Assembly (NCBI RefSeq): GCF_021049245.1
Contig: NZ_CP088020.1
Location: forward strand, 3,478,001-3,542,000
From: Radiobacillus kanasensis
Lineage (GTDB): Bacteria > Bacillota > Bacilli > Bacillales > Amphibacillaceae
DNA length: 64,000 bases
Direction of reading: 5' to 3'
The translations under genes were made by a program, and so were the position numbers. Under the pieces are notes generated by a model, which was not told the origin of the DNA, searched no databases, and worked only from the letters and a program-made list of their open reading frames with translations. Positions 43,045 to 50,681 of this stretch are shown in pieces (position 1 is the first letter of the stretch; each line of letters begins with the position of its first letter).

Positions 43045-43066
43045 GAGAAGGGCAGTGCCCCTCTCT
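43045..43066 (-). terminator. Weak hairpin between surface protein and sortase genes
   Basis: AGAGAGGGGCA / TGCCCTTCTCT stem with a poor T-tract; it may attenuate rather than block readthrough to the sortase gene. Confidence 0.45.
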
Positions 43067-43073
43067 AACTCCG

Positions 43074-44417
43074 TTATTGCTTCGCTGTCCTGCGAGATAA
43101 TACATAACCACCTGCAGATAGAAATAGGACAGTTGCTAGCATAACCCAAGTCCAATTCATGCCTTGGTCCGCTGTTCCACCCATACCCGTATTCGGCATA
43201 TCGGAAGGCATTTCCATGGCGAATTTGTCTGGGAACTGCGCTACAATTCCACCAGATAGTGCTTCTGCAGAACCATACATATGCTCATAGGCCATACGAA
43301 GAGATTCATAGGCTGCTGTATAGTCGCCAGCTGCATAGCTATCAAATGCACTAATCAATTGATCTACGTGCATCTGCAAACCTTCTGCTAACGCACTAGC
43401 AGGGACTTCCCCTTCCGTAGCTGTTTCGATAAATTTAGAAAAATCTTGACGATATTGATTTAACTTATTTAAAGCTTCTTCTTTGGCAGCTTCATCCTCT
43501 TCTGCTGTCGCTGTTACATAATCCACGAAAAATCCAACGTGATTGGACCACATTTCTTTAAATTGTTGACCAGCTTCTTCACCGTAAACAGAAGCTATCG
43601 CATTTGAAAGGTCTTCTGTATTATTGGAAAGTGCCATTGCGGATGCATCAAAGTCATCGGAACCATCTATTCCATTTTGCATCGCCATGACAGCTAAACC
43701 AGCATGCTCCGACAACAAATAGTTTAATTGAGCTCTTAAGTCACCTGCTGGCGTTACAGCCTTCGTATTGTTGAACTTGTCAGGGAATTGATCCACGATT
43801 GCTGCTGAAAGTCCTTTCGCTACCATATGCATATGGCTAATTGCTTCCCTTTCATATTCATAAGCTTTCTCGTAATCACCCGCTACATAACTATCAAATG
43901 CTCCGATCAATTGATTCACGTGCATTTGTAGACCTTCTGCAAGAGAACCAGCTTCTAATCTTTCTCCTGTCGCAGTCTCTAAAAATTTAGAGAAATCCTG
44001 ACGATATTGTGCTAGTTCATCTAATGCTGCTTGTTTTGCTTCCTCGTCTTTGTTTGCTGTCCCTTTTACATAATCTACGAAATAACCAATGTGAGAACTC
44101 CACATTTCTTTAAAAGAGTTTCCTGCTTCTTCTCCATATACAGACGCAATTGCTGCTGACAGATCCTCTGTATTTTTACTTAATGCGGTTGCTGATGCAT
44201 CGAAATCCTCTGCACCTTCTGCCCCTTTTCTCATCGTTTCAATGGCTAAGTATGCATGCTCACTCAGTAAGTGACCTAAATCGCTTCGAAGATCCACCGC
44301 TGCTGTAGAAACGGTTGGGGTTTCATCCTTTGCCGCCTGTACAACGACTCCGTTTGTCACTGGTACTAGAAGTGATAGACTTAGTGGAATGACTACTAAT
44401 GATTTTTTAAGATCCAT
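43074..44417 (-). CDS. Sortase-anchored surface protein with two helical repeats
   Basis: 447-residue secreted protein. A signal peptide (about 1-29) precedes two tandem repeats of about 172 residues (about 42-208 and 213-388) that share most positions, including LLSEHA, DFDASA-ALS-NTEDLS-AIASVYGEEAG, GLQMHV-QLI-AFDSY and VDQFPDKF or VAQFPDKF. Each repeat is alpha-helical and keeps four His (SEHA, MWSxHxG, LQMHV, and HMHM or YEHM), suggesting a metal or heme site. The C-terminus is a sorting signal: MPNTGMGG, a hydrophobic helix and RRTAKQ. Its promoter matches that of the ECF sigma operon at 47973. Related Bacillus proteins carry a copper amine oxidase label that I cannot support. Confidence 0.85.
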   Translation of the reverse strand: MDLKKSLVVIPLSLSLLVPVTNGVVVQAAKDETPTVSTAAVDLRSDLGHLLSEHAYLAIETMRKGAEGAEDFDASATALSKNTEDLSAAIASVYGEEAGNSFKEMWSSHIGYFVDYVKGTANKDEEAKQAALDELAQYRQDFSKFLETATGERLEAGSLAEGLQMHVNQLIGAFDSYVAGDYEKAYEYEREAISHMHMVAKGLSAAIVDQFPDKFNNTKAVTPAGDLRAQLNYLLSEHAGLAVMAMQNGIDGSDDFDASAMALSNNTEDLSNAIASVYGEEAGQQFKEMWSNHVGFFVDYVTATAEEDEAAKEEALNKLNQYRQDFSKFIETATEGEVPASALAEGLQMHVDQLISAFDSYAAGDYTAAYESLRMAYEHMYGSAEALSGGIVAQFPDKFAMEMPSDMPNTGMGGTADQGMNWTWVMLATVLFLSAGGYVLSRRTAKQ

Positions 44418-44461
44418 GAAAATCTCTCCTTTTTTTGTTTGTTATTTGTTTTTCTATACAG

Positions 44462-44489
44462 CTAACGATAGGAGATTTTAAATGGATCA
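44462..44489 (-). promoter_or_regulatory. ECF-type promoter of the surface protein gene
   Basis: Reverse strand: -35 TGATCC (44484-44489), 16 bases, -10 CGTTAG (44462-44467). The -10 surround CTATCGTTAGCT and the -35 surround AAGTGATC are identical to those at 48048-48075. Confidence 0.7.
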
Positions 44490-44513
44490 CTTTTTCTTAA
44501 ATTTTTTTCATAA

Positions 44514-44645
44514 AAGAGGAAGTGCTTGGTTAGCAAATATGAAGAAGTTGGAAGTGGAAAACTTCAATACGTACTAATTTGGTATAAGGATGATGTAACA
44601 TTTACTGCTGAAGAGTTGGCTAAAGTAGCAAATTCATTAGAATAA
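44514..44645 (+). pseudogene. C-terminal remnant of a DUF4367-like protein
   Basis: Forward frame opening right after a TAA reads KYEEVGSGKLQYVLIWYKDD and then VTFTAEELAKVANSLE, stop. This is the typical ending of DUF4367 domains, which belong to anti-sigma-like proteins. No start codon context or ribosome binding site is present, and the N-terminal part is missing. It occupies most of the 294-base gap between the surface protein and lipoprotein genes. Confidence 0.5.
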
Positions 44646-44659
44646 CCTAATAATCTAAT

Positions 44660-44700
44660 AAGCATAGGTTGTATGGATAAGATATAACCTATGCTCTTAT
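44660..44700. terminator. Bidirectional hairpin
   Basis: AGCATAGGTT / AACCTATGCT stem between the DUF4367 remnant and the lipoprotein gene. Confidence 0.65.
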
Positions 44701-44711
44701 TTGTTTCCATC

Positions 44712-45086
44712 TTATGAATTAACGTCAATGAACTTTGTGCTTACTATCTCTCCATTATCATTAACTGAATATTCAGCGATATAGCTAACTAGTGCGGACG
44801 GGTTAACATTATCTTTAAAGTTAAATCTGACGATCCAGCTTTCAGTAAAATTGTCGTAGTATGTTTCCTCTGCGATAATTTCTACATCTTCTTTATTAAT
44901 TTTTTCTTTATTCTCACTATTGTACTTTTTTACGTCAGAAGACCATTGTTCGGTTGCAATTTTCTCAGCCTGTTCAATACTGATTTTACTTTCATTGTGA
45001 TTTGCTCTATTTTGATTCCCCGTTGAGCAAGAAACCAAAATAACAATTGTTAATAAGAACGATATTATTTTTGTTGTTAATCTCAT
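44712..45086 (-). CDS. Small lipoprotein in ECF sigma operon
   Basis: 124-residue protein with a lipoprotein signal (lipobox VSC after ISFLLTIVIL) and a hydrophilic mature domain. ISIEQAEKIATEQW and the later TESWIVRFNFKD, SYIAEYSVNDNGEIVS pattern resemble a PepSY-like fold. It is third in the sigma-membrane protein-lipoprotein operon, 14 bases after the previous gene, so it may be the effector or sensor accessory of that ECF system. Specific function is unknown. Confidence 0.75.
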   Translation of the reverse strand: MRLTTKIISFLLTIVILVSCSTGNQNRANHNESKISIEQAEKIATEQWSSDVKKYNSENKEKINKEDVEIIAEETYYDNFTESWIVRFNFKDNVNPSALVSYIAEYSVNDNGEIVSTKFIDVNS

Positions 45087-45100
45087 GAAATCCCCACTTT

Positions 45101-45778
45101 CTATTGAATCATAGAGTTTGCAAGCTGGACGGTATCATCTACAGTATAACTATTATCAACATCTGTAATCTGAATTAGGTATGTTGCATTATTTGCATTC
45201 CAGCTAATTTCGTTAAACCCATCGTTTTCGGAAACTTGTGCAGTTATACCATTATCTAGAGTTACAGTCTCGTTACTAGAATTTGAGGATTCTTTTGCCC
45301 CGTTTGGCCATATTTGTATGGTTACTCTCCAATTTGGTGAAGTGGAACTGTAATCAAATTGGATGAAGTCAATTTGGTCTGCTTTAGGATCATTCATTTC
45401 TGGATATGACATAATGGTCAGTTGTTTATTCTCAGGTTCTGAAACAAATCTTGTTGGTACCCTTAGTTTTTTCTGAATTGCTTCTGGTAGCATATCGATA
45501 TTCTCTTTAATATCAGTTGGATAATCACTGGTAAGTTCTTGTATAGGAGGGTTATCTTGCAATGACTTAAAGGGATTTAATGCAAATAGCGCAATACATG
45601 CACCAACTAAAAGCAATGTTGTTAAAAGTTTTGGCATCCAATTATTTATAACGCGCTTTTTATTTGAACTTCCGTGAAGCCAGGACTGAAATCGATTATA
45701 ATCTTCTGAGGTTATTAGAGGTTTGCCCCCAATATGCTTATCTAAATCGTCTTTGAATTCCTGTTCAAAGTAACTCAA
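45101..45778 (-). CDS. Putative membrane anti-sigma factor
   Basis: 225-residue protein with a cytosolic N-terminus (about 1-48), one transmembrane helix (about 49-66) and an extracytoplasmic domain (about 70-225). It overlaps the end of the ECF sigma gene by 14 bases, the usual arrangement for an anti-sigma partner. The N-terminal helical segment FEQEFKDDLDKHIGG and a DUF4367-like outer domain (MLPEAIQKKLRVPTRFV..., ATYLIQITDVDNSYTVDDTV) fit that role. No zinc HxxxCxxC motif is seen. Assignment rests mainly on position and topology. Confidence 0.72.
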   Translation of the reverse strand: MSYFEQEFKDDLDKHIGGKPLITSEDYNRFQSWLHGSSNKKRVINNWMPKLLTTLLLVGACIALFALNPFKSLQDNPPIQELTSDYPTDIKENIDMLPEAIQKKLRVPTRFVSEPENKQLTIMSYPEMNDPKADQIDFIQFDYSSTSPNWRVTIQIWPNGAKESSNSSNETVTLDNGITAQVSENDGFNEISWNANNATYLIQITDVDNSYTVDDTVQLANSMIQ

Positions 45779-46307
45779 GGTTCTTTCCTCCTAACTTTGT
45801 TCTTAATTTCTCCTTTGCCCGTTGGATACGTGTCTTTACAGTAGATTCATTTAGTTTTAAGGACTCACTGATTTCTTTAATGCTTAAATCTCTGTAGTAT
45901 CTTAAAACTAATATTTCTCTATATTTTACCGGTAGAGATAGGATGGAATGAGCAACTTGCTGTTTTCTTTCCTCTTCTACTAATAACTCCTCTGATGTTT
46001 TTGATTTCGACGAGATTACATTCCATTGTTCGGTTAAGAGGTGAAATCTGTGCAAAGGGGACTTCAAATAATCCTTGCATTTATTAATAGCAATTCTGTA
46101 AAGCCATGCTTTGAATGCCTTCTCACTATTCTTAAAGCTGTCTAGACTCTTATAAGTTTTAATTAAAAATTCCTGGAACAAGTCATCCGTCACGGAATAA
46201 TTTTTCACATAGGAAAAAATTAGTCTTTTAATACCCTCACCATAATTGGAGATAATATATTGGATAATTTCCTCTTTTGATTGACCATCCATTATTGATT
46301 GCTCCAA
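45765..46307 (-). CDS. ECF RNA polymerase sigma factor (module 1)
   Basis: Sigma-70 family extracytoplasmic function sigma factor of 180 residues. Region 2 (about 20-85) includes DLFQEFLIKTYKSLDSF and AFKAWLYRIAINKCKDYL; region 4 (about 115-170) includes LPVKYREILVLRYYRDLSIK and LNESTVKTRIQRAKEKL. The TTG at 46307 has GGTGGTGAG upstream; an ATG at 46292 after TTGGAG is an equal alternative. A likely ECF promoter (GGGAC-17-CGTC) lies 26-51 bases upstream, indicating autoregulation. It heads an operon with an anti-sigma-like protein and a lipoprotein. Confidence 0.9.
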   Translation of the reverse strand: MEQSIMDGQSKEEIIQYIISNYGEGIKRLIFSYVKNYSVTDDLFQEFLIKTYKSLDSFKNSEKAFKAWLYRIAINKCKDYLKSPLHRFHLLTEQWNVISSKSKTSEELLVEEERKQQVAHSILSLPVKYREILVLRYYRDLSIKEISESLKLNESTVKTRIQRAKEKLRTKLGGKNLELL

Positions 46308-46332
46308 TTTTACTCACCACCTTCACACTAAA

Positions 46333-46358
46333 GACGATAGTAGCTTTAAAAAAGTCCC
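46333..46358 (-). promoter_or_regulatory. ECF-type autoregulatory promoter of sigma module 1
   Basis: Reverse strand GGGAC (46354-46358), 17 bases, CGTC (46333-46336). The -10 CGTC is the hallmark of Bacillus ECF promoters. Confidence 0.55.
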
Positions 46359-46633
46359 AAAAATTTAAAATATTAACGAATGTCCCTGTATTATGCTGTA
46401 AGTCCCCCTATTACGTTACTCCTTGTCCTAGTAATACCAACATCTAGGTAACTAAAAGCCCTTAGAATAGCATTTAGCGAATTCCACTCCATTACACACC
46501 CACTATCTTTTTTCTTGAACTTTTCCTTTTCAATAAAATTATCAACAGAAGTCTAGTTAGTGCTTATCTTGCCATCGCTGCAAATGTCAGGAGTATAGTT
46601 CAACCGATTTTTATACTTCGTCAACACGCAAAA

Positions 46634-46663
46634 AAATAGAACCGAATTTAATCGGTCCTATTC
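46634..46663 (-). terminator. Terminator of sigma module 2
   Basis: Reverse strand AATAGGACCGATT / AATTCGGTTCTATT stem with TTTTTTG tail. Confidence 0.8.
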
Positions 46664-46665
46664 CT

Positions 46666-47415
46666 CTATAAAGAAGAGCTTAAAATAATTTCCCCTTTGG
46701 GGGTTTTATTGGTCGGGTTTGGTTCTTTCGTTATGGCTATGGTGTCCCAGTTGTGCTCCCCTTCATAGTTTACATGATAGGAAACTGCTCCTTCTCCATT
46801 ATCATTTGGGACAAAGGTTCCCGCTCGATATGGTTTGCCTTCTTCTAGCACCCAGACTTGATAGGCTTCGTCTCCATTTAAAGGTTCAAGCTGATTTGCC
46901 TGAACAACGACATTCATTCCATCCTCTTTTTCAATCATCGTTGCAGATGCTTCTGCTTCTATACCTTCTGAAGCCTTTAACTGCACGGAACCTAATATTT
47001 TATCTAAACTAACTTCCGGTTCAGCCGTTTCCGTATTATCCTGATTTACCAAAGCATAGATATTCCCCATCAGGGAAACGACTAAAGCAGCGGCAATGAG
47101 TGACATAACTCCTCGGTTTGGAGTTCGTTTCATCATAGGCTGTGTCTCTTCATCCTTAGGTTTTATTTCATTATCCTGTTTTCCCGTTTGCTTTTCCTCG
47201 TCGAATACATTCGTCAATACTCTATCCTTCATAGACGGTGGTGGGGTTATAGGTTCAGAGTCAAATGGCAAGTCTTCTGTTAGCATTCTTAATTCTTCCA
47301 GTTCTTCCGAGCACTCCACACACTCTTCCAAGTGCTTTTCAAATCGCTTCTTTTCTACCTCATCCAATTGATTATTGAAGTAATCGATCAACAAATCCGC
47401 TTCCTTATGAGCCAT
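46666..47415 (-). CDS. Zinc-binding anti-sigma factor (RskA-type C-terminus)
   Basis: 249-residue membrane anti-sigma factor. The N-terminal anti-sigma domain carries a zinc HxxxCxxC motif (KHLEECVECSEE), one transmembrane helix lies about 108-128, and the outer domain is RskA-like (YQVWVLEEGKPYRAGTFVPN, GEIILSS). Its ATG directly follows the sigma stop, after GGGGAGGTGG, so the two are translationally coupled. It should hold the sigma factor inactive until an envelope signal is received. The cytosolic stretch 65-105 is rich in Pro, Lys and Glu. Confidence 0.9.
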   Translation of the reverse strand: MAHKEADLLIDYFNNQLDEVEKKRFEKHLEECVECSEELEELRMLTEDLPFDSEPITPPPSMKDRVLTNVFDEEKQTGKQDNEIKPKDEETQPMMKRTPNRGVMSLIAAALVVSLMGNIYALVNQDNTETAEPEVSLDKILGSVQLKASEGIEAEASATMIEKEDGMNVVVQANQLEPLNGDEAYQVWVLEEGKPYRAGTFVPNDNGEGAVSYHVNYEGEHNWDTIAITKEPNPTNKTPKGEIILSSSL

Positions 47416-47973
47416 CTACTCCACCTCCCCTTCTGTGGTATTGGATATATATTTCCTTAGATGCTTGAGAGCAAGCCTGACTCGACCTTTCACCGTTCCC
47501 AGCGGGATATTGCAAGCCTCTGATATCTGCCTTTGCGAGAGTCCCTTAAAGTAAAAAAGCTCCACAATCTTTCTTTGATCCTCTGCTAATTCTTGAACGG
47601 CTTCTCTCAAATTCTGTCCTTCTTCTTTCCATTGTATGATATCTTCCGTGGACGGATCATTCGCTTGAATAGCATCTCGTTCTTCTAAGGTGTAGGTTGT
47701 TTCCTTTTTCTTTTTTAATAAATCTAGACATGTATTTCTCGTAACGGTCAATAACCAGGAAGAGAATTTTCCTTTTTCTTCTTTATAAAGCCCCTTTTTG
47801 GTCCAGAGTTTTATAAAGACTTCTTGGATGGCTTCTTCAGATATATCCGAGCTTCCAGTCATACGATAAGAAAAAGAAAATAATAGCTTTTCATAACGGT
47901 CATACAATGCTTCTAGTGCCTGCTTATCGCCTTGCTGCACTAGATGATATAACTCAACGTCCCGTTCACTCAT
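47416..47973 (-). CDS. ECF RNA polymerase sigma factor (SigK-like, module 2)
   Basis: 185-residue ECF sigma factor. The ATG at 47973 after AAAAGGAG is preferred over an upstream ATG at 48006. Region 2 contains YDRYEKLLFSFSYRMTGS, EEAIQEVFIKLWTKKGLY and FSSWLLTVTRNTCLDLLKKK; region 4 contains ELAEDQRKIVELFYFKGLSQ and IPLGTVKGRVRLALKHLRKY. It belongs to the group of ECFs partnered by RskA/zinc anti-sigma proteins. Its own promoter (48048-48075) is nearly identical to that of the sortase-anchored surface protein gene, which it therefore probably controls. Confidence 0.92.
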   Translation of the reverse strand: MSERDVELYHLVQQGDKQALEALYDRYEKLLFSFSYRMTGSSDISEEAIQEVFIKLWTKKGLYKEEKGKFSSWLLTVTRNTCLDLLKKKKETTYTLEERDAIQANDPSTEDIIQWKEEGQNLREAVQELAEDQRKIVELFYFKGLSQRQISEACNIPLGTVKGRVRLALKHLRKYISNTTEGEVE

Positions 47974-48047
47974 AGCAATCTCCTTTTCTACAGTTAATAC
48001 CTTCATACTACCACATGCCTTTCTAAAAAAGGAGGTTTCGTACTTAG

Positions 48048-48075
48048 CTAACGATAGAAATAGCGAGTTAGATCA
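48048..48075 (-). promoter_or_regulatory. ECF-type promoter of sigma module 2
   Basis: Reverse strand: -35 TGATCT (48070-48075), 16 bases, -10 CGTTAG (48048-48053), spaced exactly as at 44462-44489. Confidence 0.7.
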
Positions 48076-48092
48076 CTTATTTTTCATTAAAT

Positions 48093-48116
48093 AAAAAAGA
48101 GGCGCTTCGGCCTCTA
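48093..48116 (-). terminator. Terminator of the chemoreceptor gene
   Basis: Reverse strand AGAGGCCGAAGCGCCTCTTTTTT directly at the stop codon. Confidence 0.85.
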
Positions 48117-49871
48117 TAATTGAAATTTCTTCATATGTTTATCTAAATCTTTAGACAACGCATCTAATCTTTTCGCACTTTCCGTTACTTCTTCAACCGA
48201 GCTATTCGATTGTTGGGCAGAAGCTGCGGTCTGCTCGATTCCTGCTGCTGACTCTTCTGCAACGGCTGCTATACTATCTATGGCTTGGCTCATTTCATTG
48301 CTATTCGATGTAATAACTTGTAGATCCGTAGAGATTCTTTTCGAATTTTCAACCATTTCGAGAACGGAGTGTTTAATCTGATCAAACGTTTTTCTCGTTA
48401 ACTGAATTTGTTCGGTTCCTTCCTCTACTTCCTCATAGCTTTTACTAAGTGAATGGACGACATAATCAGAGCTATTCGTAATTCGCTTGACGATATCTGT
48501 AATCTCTCCTACAGATTTGGAAACTTGTTCGGCTAATTTTCTTACTTCATTAGCCACTACGGCGAATCCTTTTCCTTGCTCTCCTGCCCGAGCGGCTTCA
48601 ATCGCCGCATTCAGTGCTAATAAGTTCGTTTGTTCCGCCACACCTTGAATCACTTCTATTAGTTTCGTAATCTCTTTCGTATCTCCACTTAAATCATCTA
48701 CTCGGTTAACCGCTTCACTTACTTTTTCGTAAATGTTCTGCATTTGATCAACAGATTGATCCATTAGTTCCGTACCGTCTTCTGCCATCTTCAATACGTG
48801 ACTGGAAGTACTGGATACGGCTTGTCCATTCTCATGAGCATTACTTACTTTAGTCGTAAACTGGCCCATGACATGTGCTAAGTTAGAAGCATTGGTTGCC
48901 TGCGCCTCTGATCCTGAAGATAATTCTTGCATCGTTGCAGCGACCTGGTTGCTTGATTCCTTCACTTGATCGGATGTCTGAGTCAGCCACTCACTTTGTT
49001 CTGTTACTTGTTTAGAAGCTACGGATACATTTTCTATGATAGAACGAAGATTAGATTGCAGATGATTCAATGCATCCGTTAACGTTTTCGTTTCATCCTT
49101 CGTATTCACAATTAATGGTTCATGATGGAGCTCCCCATTCGCTATTTCTTCCATTCTATTAGACACGTTAATAATCGGTTTTGTAATTCTTCCCGATATA
49201 AACCATACAAGCAAGGCACCTATCAGAAGGGCAACTCCAATCGATATTCCCATAACGCTTAGCAACCTGTTTGCCCCTGCATTAAAGTCAACCATATAAG
49301 TACCTGCACTAATAATCCAGCCCCAGTTCTCTTCTTGCTCTGCATAAGTCACCTTCGGCTCGATGGCGTCTGGATTAGTCGGCAGTGGCCAATCATAATA
49401 ACTGAAACCATTCCCTTCAAGAGCTGATTCCACGATTACTTTCCCTACATTAACACCATTCGGATCTTCCTTACCCCAGAGATTGGAACCTTCTGAGTTT
49501 GGATGGGCCAGTAATGTTCCTTCTTCATCAATGACAAAGAAATATCCATTTTCTCCAATATTAATTGCTGGGTCAATTGGTCTCGTTCCGTCTTCTTGCA
49601 GCTCTCCTAGTAATGCTACCTTTAATCTTTCCTGTGCTTCCTCTTCCGTCAAGTCGCCTTCTTCCACCTGATTATATAGACTGTTTGCCAATTTAACAGC
49701 CATCTTAACATTGTTTTGTAAGTTGACTTCACCTAATTCATTTAAATCTTTTTTACTCGTTTCATAGCCTATCATCCCAATTACCAACGATGGAACCGCT
49801 AACAATAAAAGGCATACTACAATAATTTTAACCCGTAATGATCTTACATATAAAAATCGACCCATCCCCAT
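48114..49871 (-). CDS. Methyl-accepting chemotaxis protein with Cache domain
   Basis: Membrane chemoreceptor of about 585 residues. A first helix (about 13-33) precedes an extracellular sCache_2 sensor (about 35-200, with [20 protein letters not shown] and [12 protein letters not shown]), a second helix (about 208-230), a HAMP domain (about 230-285) and the signalling coiled coil, with the hairpin tip [20 protein letters not shown] and [20 protein letters not shown]. The coding start lies in a (ATGGGG)3 run; the ATG at 49871 is six bases after GGGGGG, but 49877 and 49865 are also possible. Ligand unknown; sCache_2 often senses small organic acids. Confidence 0.93.
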   Translation of the reverse strand: MGMGRFLYVRSLRVKIIVVCLLLLAVPSLVIGMIGYETSKKDLNELGEVNLQNNVKMAVKLANSLYNQVEEGDLTEEEAQERLKVALLGELQEDGTRPIDPAINIGENGYFFVIDEEGTLLAHPNSEGSNLWGKEDPNGVNVGKVIVESALEGNGFSYYDWPLPTNPDAIEPKVTYAEQEENWGWIISAGTYMVDFNAGANRLLSVMGISIGVALLIGALLVWFISGRITKPIINVSNRMEEIANGELHHEPLIVNTKDETKTLTDALNHLQSNLRSIIENVSVASKQVTEQSEWLTQTSDQVKESSNQVAATMQELSSGSEAQATNASNLAHVMGQFTTKVSNAHENGQAVSSTSSHVLKMAEDGTELMDQSVDQMQNIYEKVSEAVNRVDDLSGDTKEITKLIEVIQGVAEQTNLLALNAAIEAARAGEQGKGFAVVANEVRKLAEQVSKSVGEITDIVKRITNSSDYVVHSLSKSYEEVEEGTEQIQLTRKTFDQIKHSVLEMVENSKRISTDLQVITSNSNEMSQAIDSIAAVAEESAAGIEQTAASAQQSNSSVEEVTESAKRLDALSKDLDKHMKKFQL

Positions 49872-49962
49872 CCCCATCCCCCCAAACTATGTTGATAGGT
49901 CGATCATACCACATAATATGACAAAATTCGATATATTTTTCAGAATTTTTAGTTTGTTATGA

Positions 49963-49996
49963 GCAAAAAAAGGAGAGTGCCTAAATTGCACTCCCA
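49963..49996 (-). terminator. Terminator of the riboswitch-controlled gene
   Basis: Reverse strand GGGAGTGCAATTTAGGCACT, continuing CTCC, with TTTTTTT tail, just after the stop at 50006. Confidence 0.8.
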
Positions 49997-50005
49997 ATCG
50001 GTATT

Positions 50006-50434
50006 TTACCGCACTTTCTCTTCTTCCTCCAAAAACGTCACAAACGTACGAAACCCTAATACTGGCTGTTGTTTTACCATTTGGATAAATTTTTGCTTCG
50101 TGGACTCTGGAACGACATCACTCTGCTCTATTCTCTTCACTATATGTTGGTTACTTTGCTTTTGTATTTCTTTGCGTAGAACTTTGGATTCTTTTGATAA
50201 AGCCATTCCAATAGCTGCCATGAGTGCTAAAATGATCAATGATATGTTTAATCCATTACCTATCCCGTTGGTAAAAAGCATGATAAAAGCATTTAATAAC
50301 GAAACAATGATTAATGGAAAAGAGATGGACGTATAAATAGAAGACTTTTTCATCAAAGGTCTAATCTTTTCACTGATCGCTTCCATTTCCCTTTGTATAT
50401 ACTGCGGCATTCTTTGAAACGTCATTGGATTCAT
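50006..50434 (-). CDS. Uncharacterised two-TM protein under manganese riboswitch control
   Basis: 142-residue protein that I recognise only as a possible DUF5392-type Bacillales protein. Two hydrophobic helices (about 33-55 and 62-80) lie between a cytosolic N-terminus with a helical MPQYIQREMEAISEKI segment and a charged C-terminal helix (about 85-142). There are no metal-binding motifs beyond scattered His and Glu. ATG with AGGAGGGG upstream. The preceding yybP-ykoY riboswitch (50463-50620) indicates expression induced by Mn2+, so a role in manganese efflux, insertion or tolerance is a reasonable inference. Confidence 0.75.
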   Translation of the reverse strand: MNPMTFQRMPQYIQREMEAISEKIRPLMKKSSIYTSISFPLIIVSLLNAFIMLFTNGIGNGLNISLIILALMAAIGMALSKESKVLRKEIQKQSNQHIVKRIEQSDVVPESTKQKFIQMVKQQPVLGFRTFVTFLEEEEKVR

Positions 50435-50462
50435 CAGAACCCCTCCTATTGAATTTTAATCC

Positions 50463-50620
50463 AAAAAGACCTATACCACCTCTGGTATAGGTCTTCACTA
50501 CAAGCAATACCTATACCGTAAAAGGTAAGGTCTTGCTAACAACTCGTTGGTTGCCAACCAAGCCGAGAGCATGCGCTCTGTATTGACGACTTAGGCTGTT
50601 AAAGCTACTCCCCTTAAGGA
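50463..50620 (-). ncRNA. yybP-ykoY manganese riboswitch with terminator
   Basis: On the reverse strand the conserved 5' block AAGGGGAGTAGC (about 50616-50605) and 3' block GCAAGACCTTACC (about 50535-50523) frame two helical arms, as in yybP-ykoY RNAs. A terminator follows: AAGACCTATACC / GGTATAGGTCTT with TTTTT (50463-50495). GGTATAGGT between aptamer and terminator (50505-50515) can pair with ACCTATACC of the terminator's 5' arm, forming the antiterminator. Mn2+ binding should therefore turn on the 142-residue membrane protein. The gap 50435-50681 holds nothing else. Confidence 0.88.
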
Positions 50621-50681
50621 ATATGAACTTATATATAGCTTACAACCATCTCATGGCCTTGTCAAAGGAAAATACTCCGAA

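Larger units (their letters stand above)
46308..46665. other. Gap between the two ECF modules
   Basis: 358 bases holding the module 1 promoter (46333-46358) and the module 2 terminator (46634-46663). The middle part is AT-rich with nothing recognised. Confidence 0.5.
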
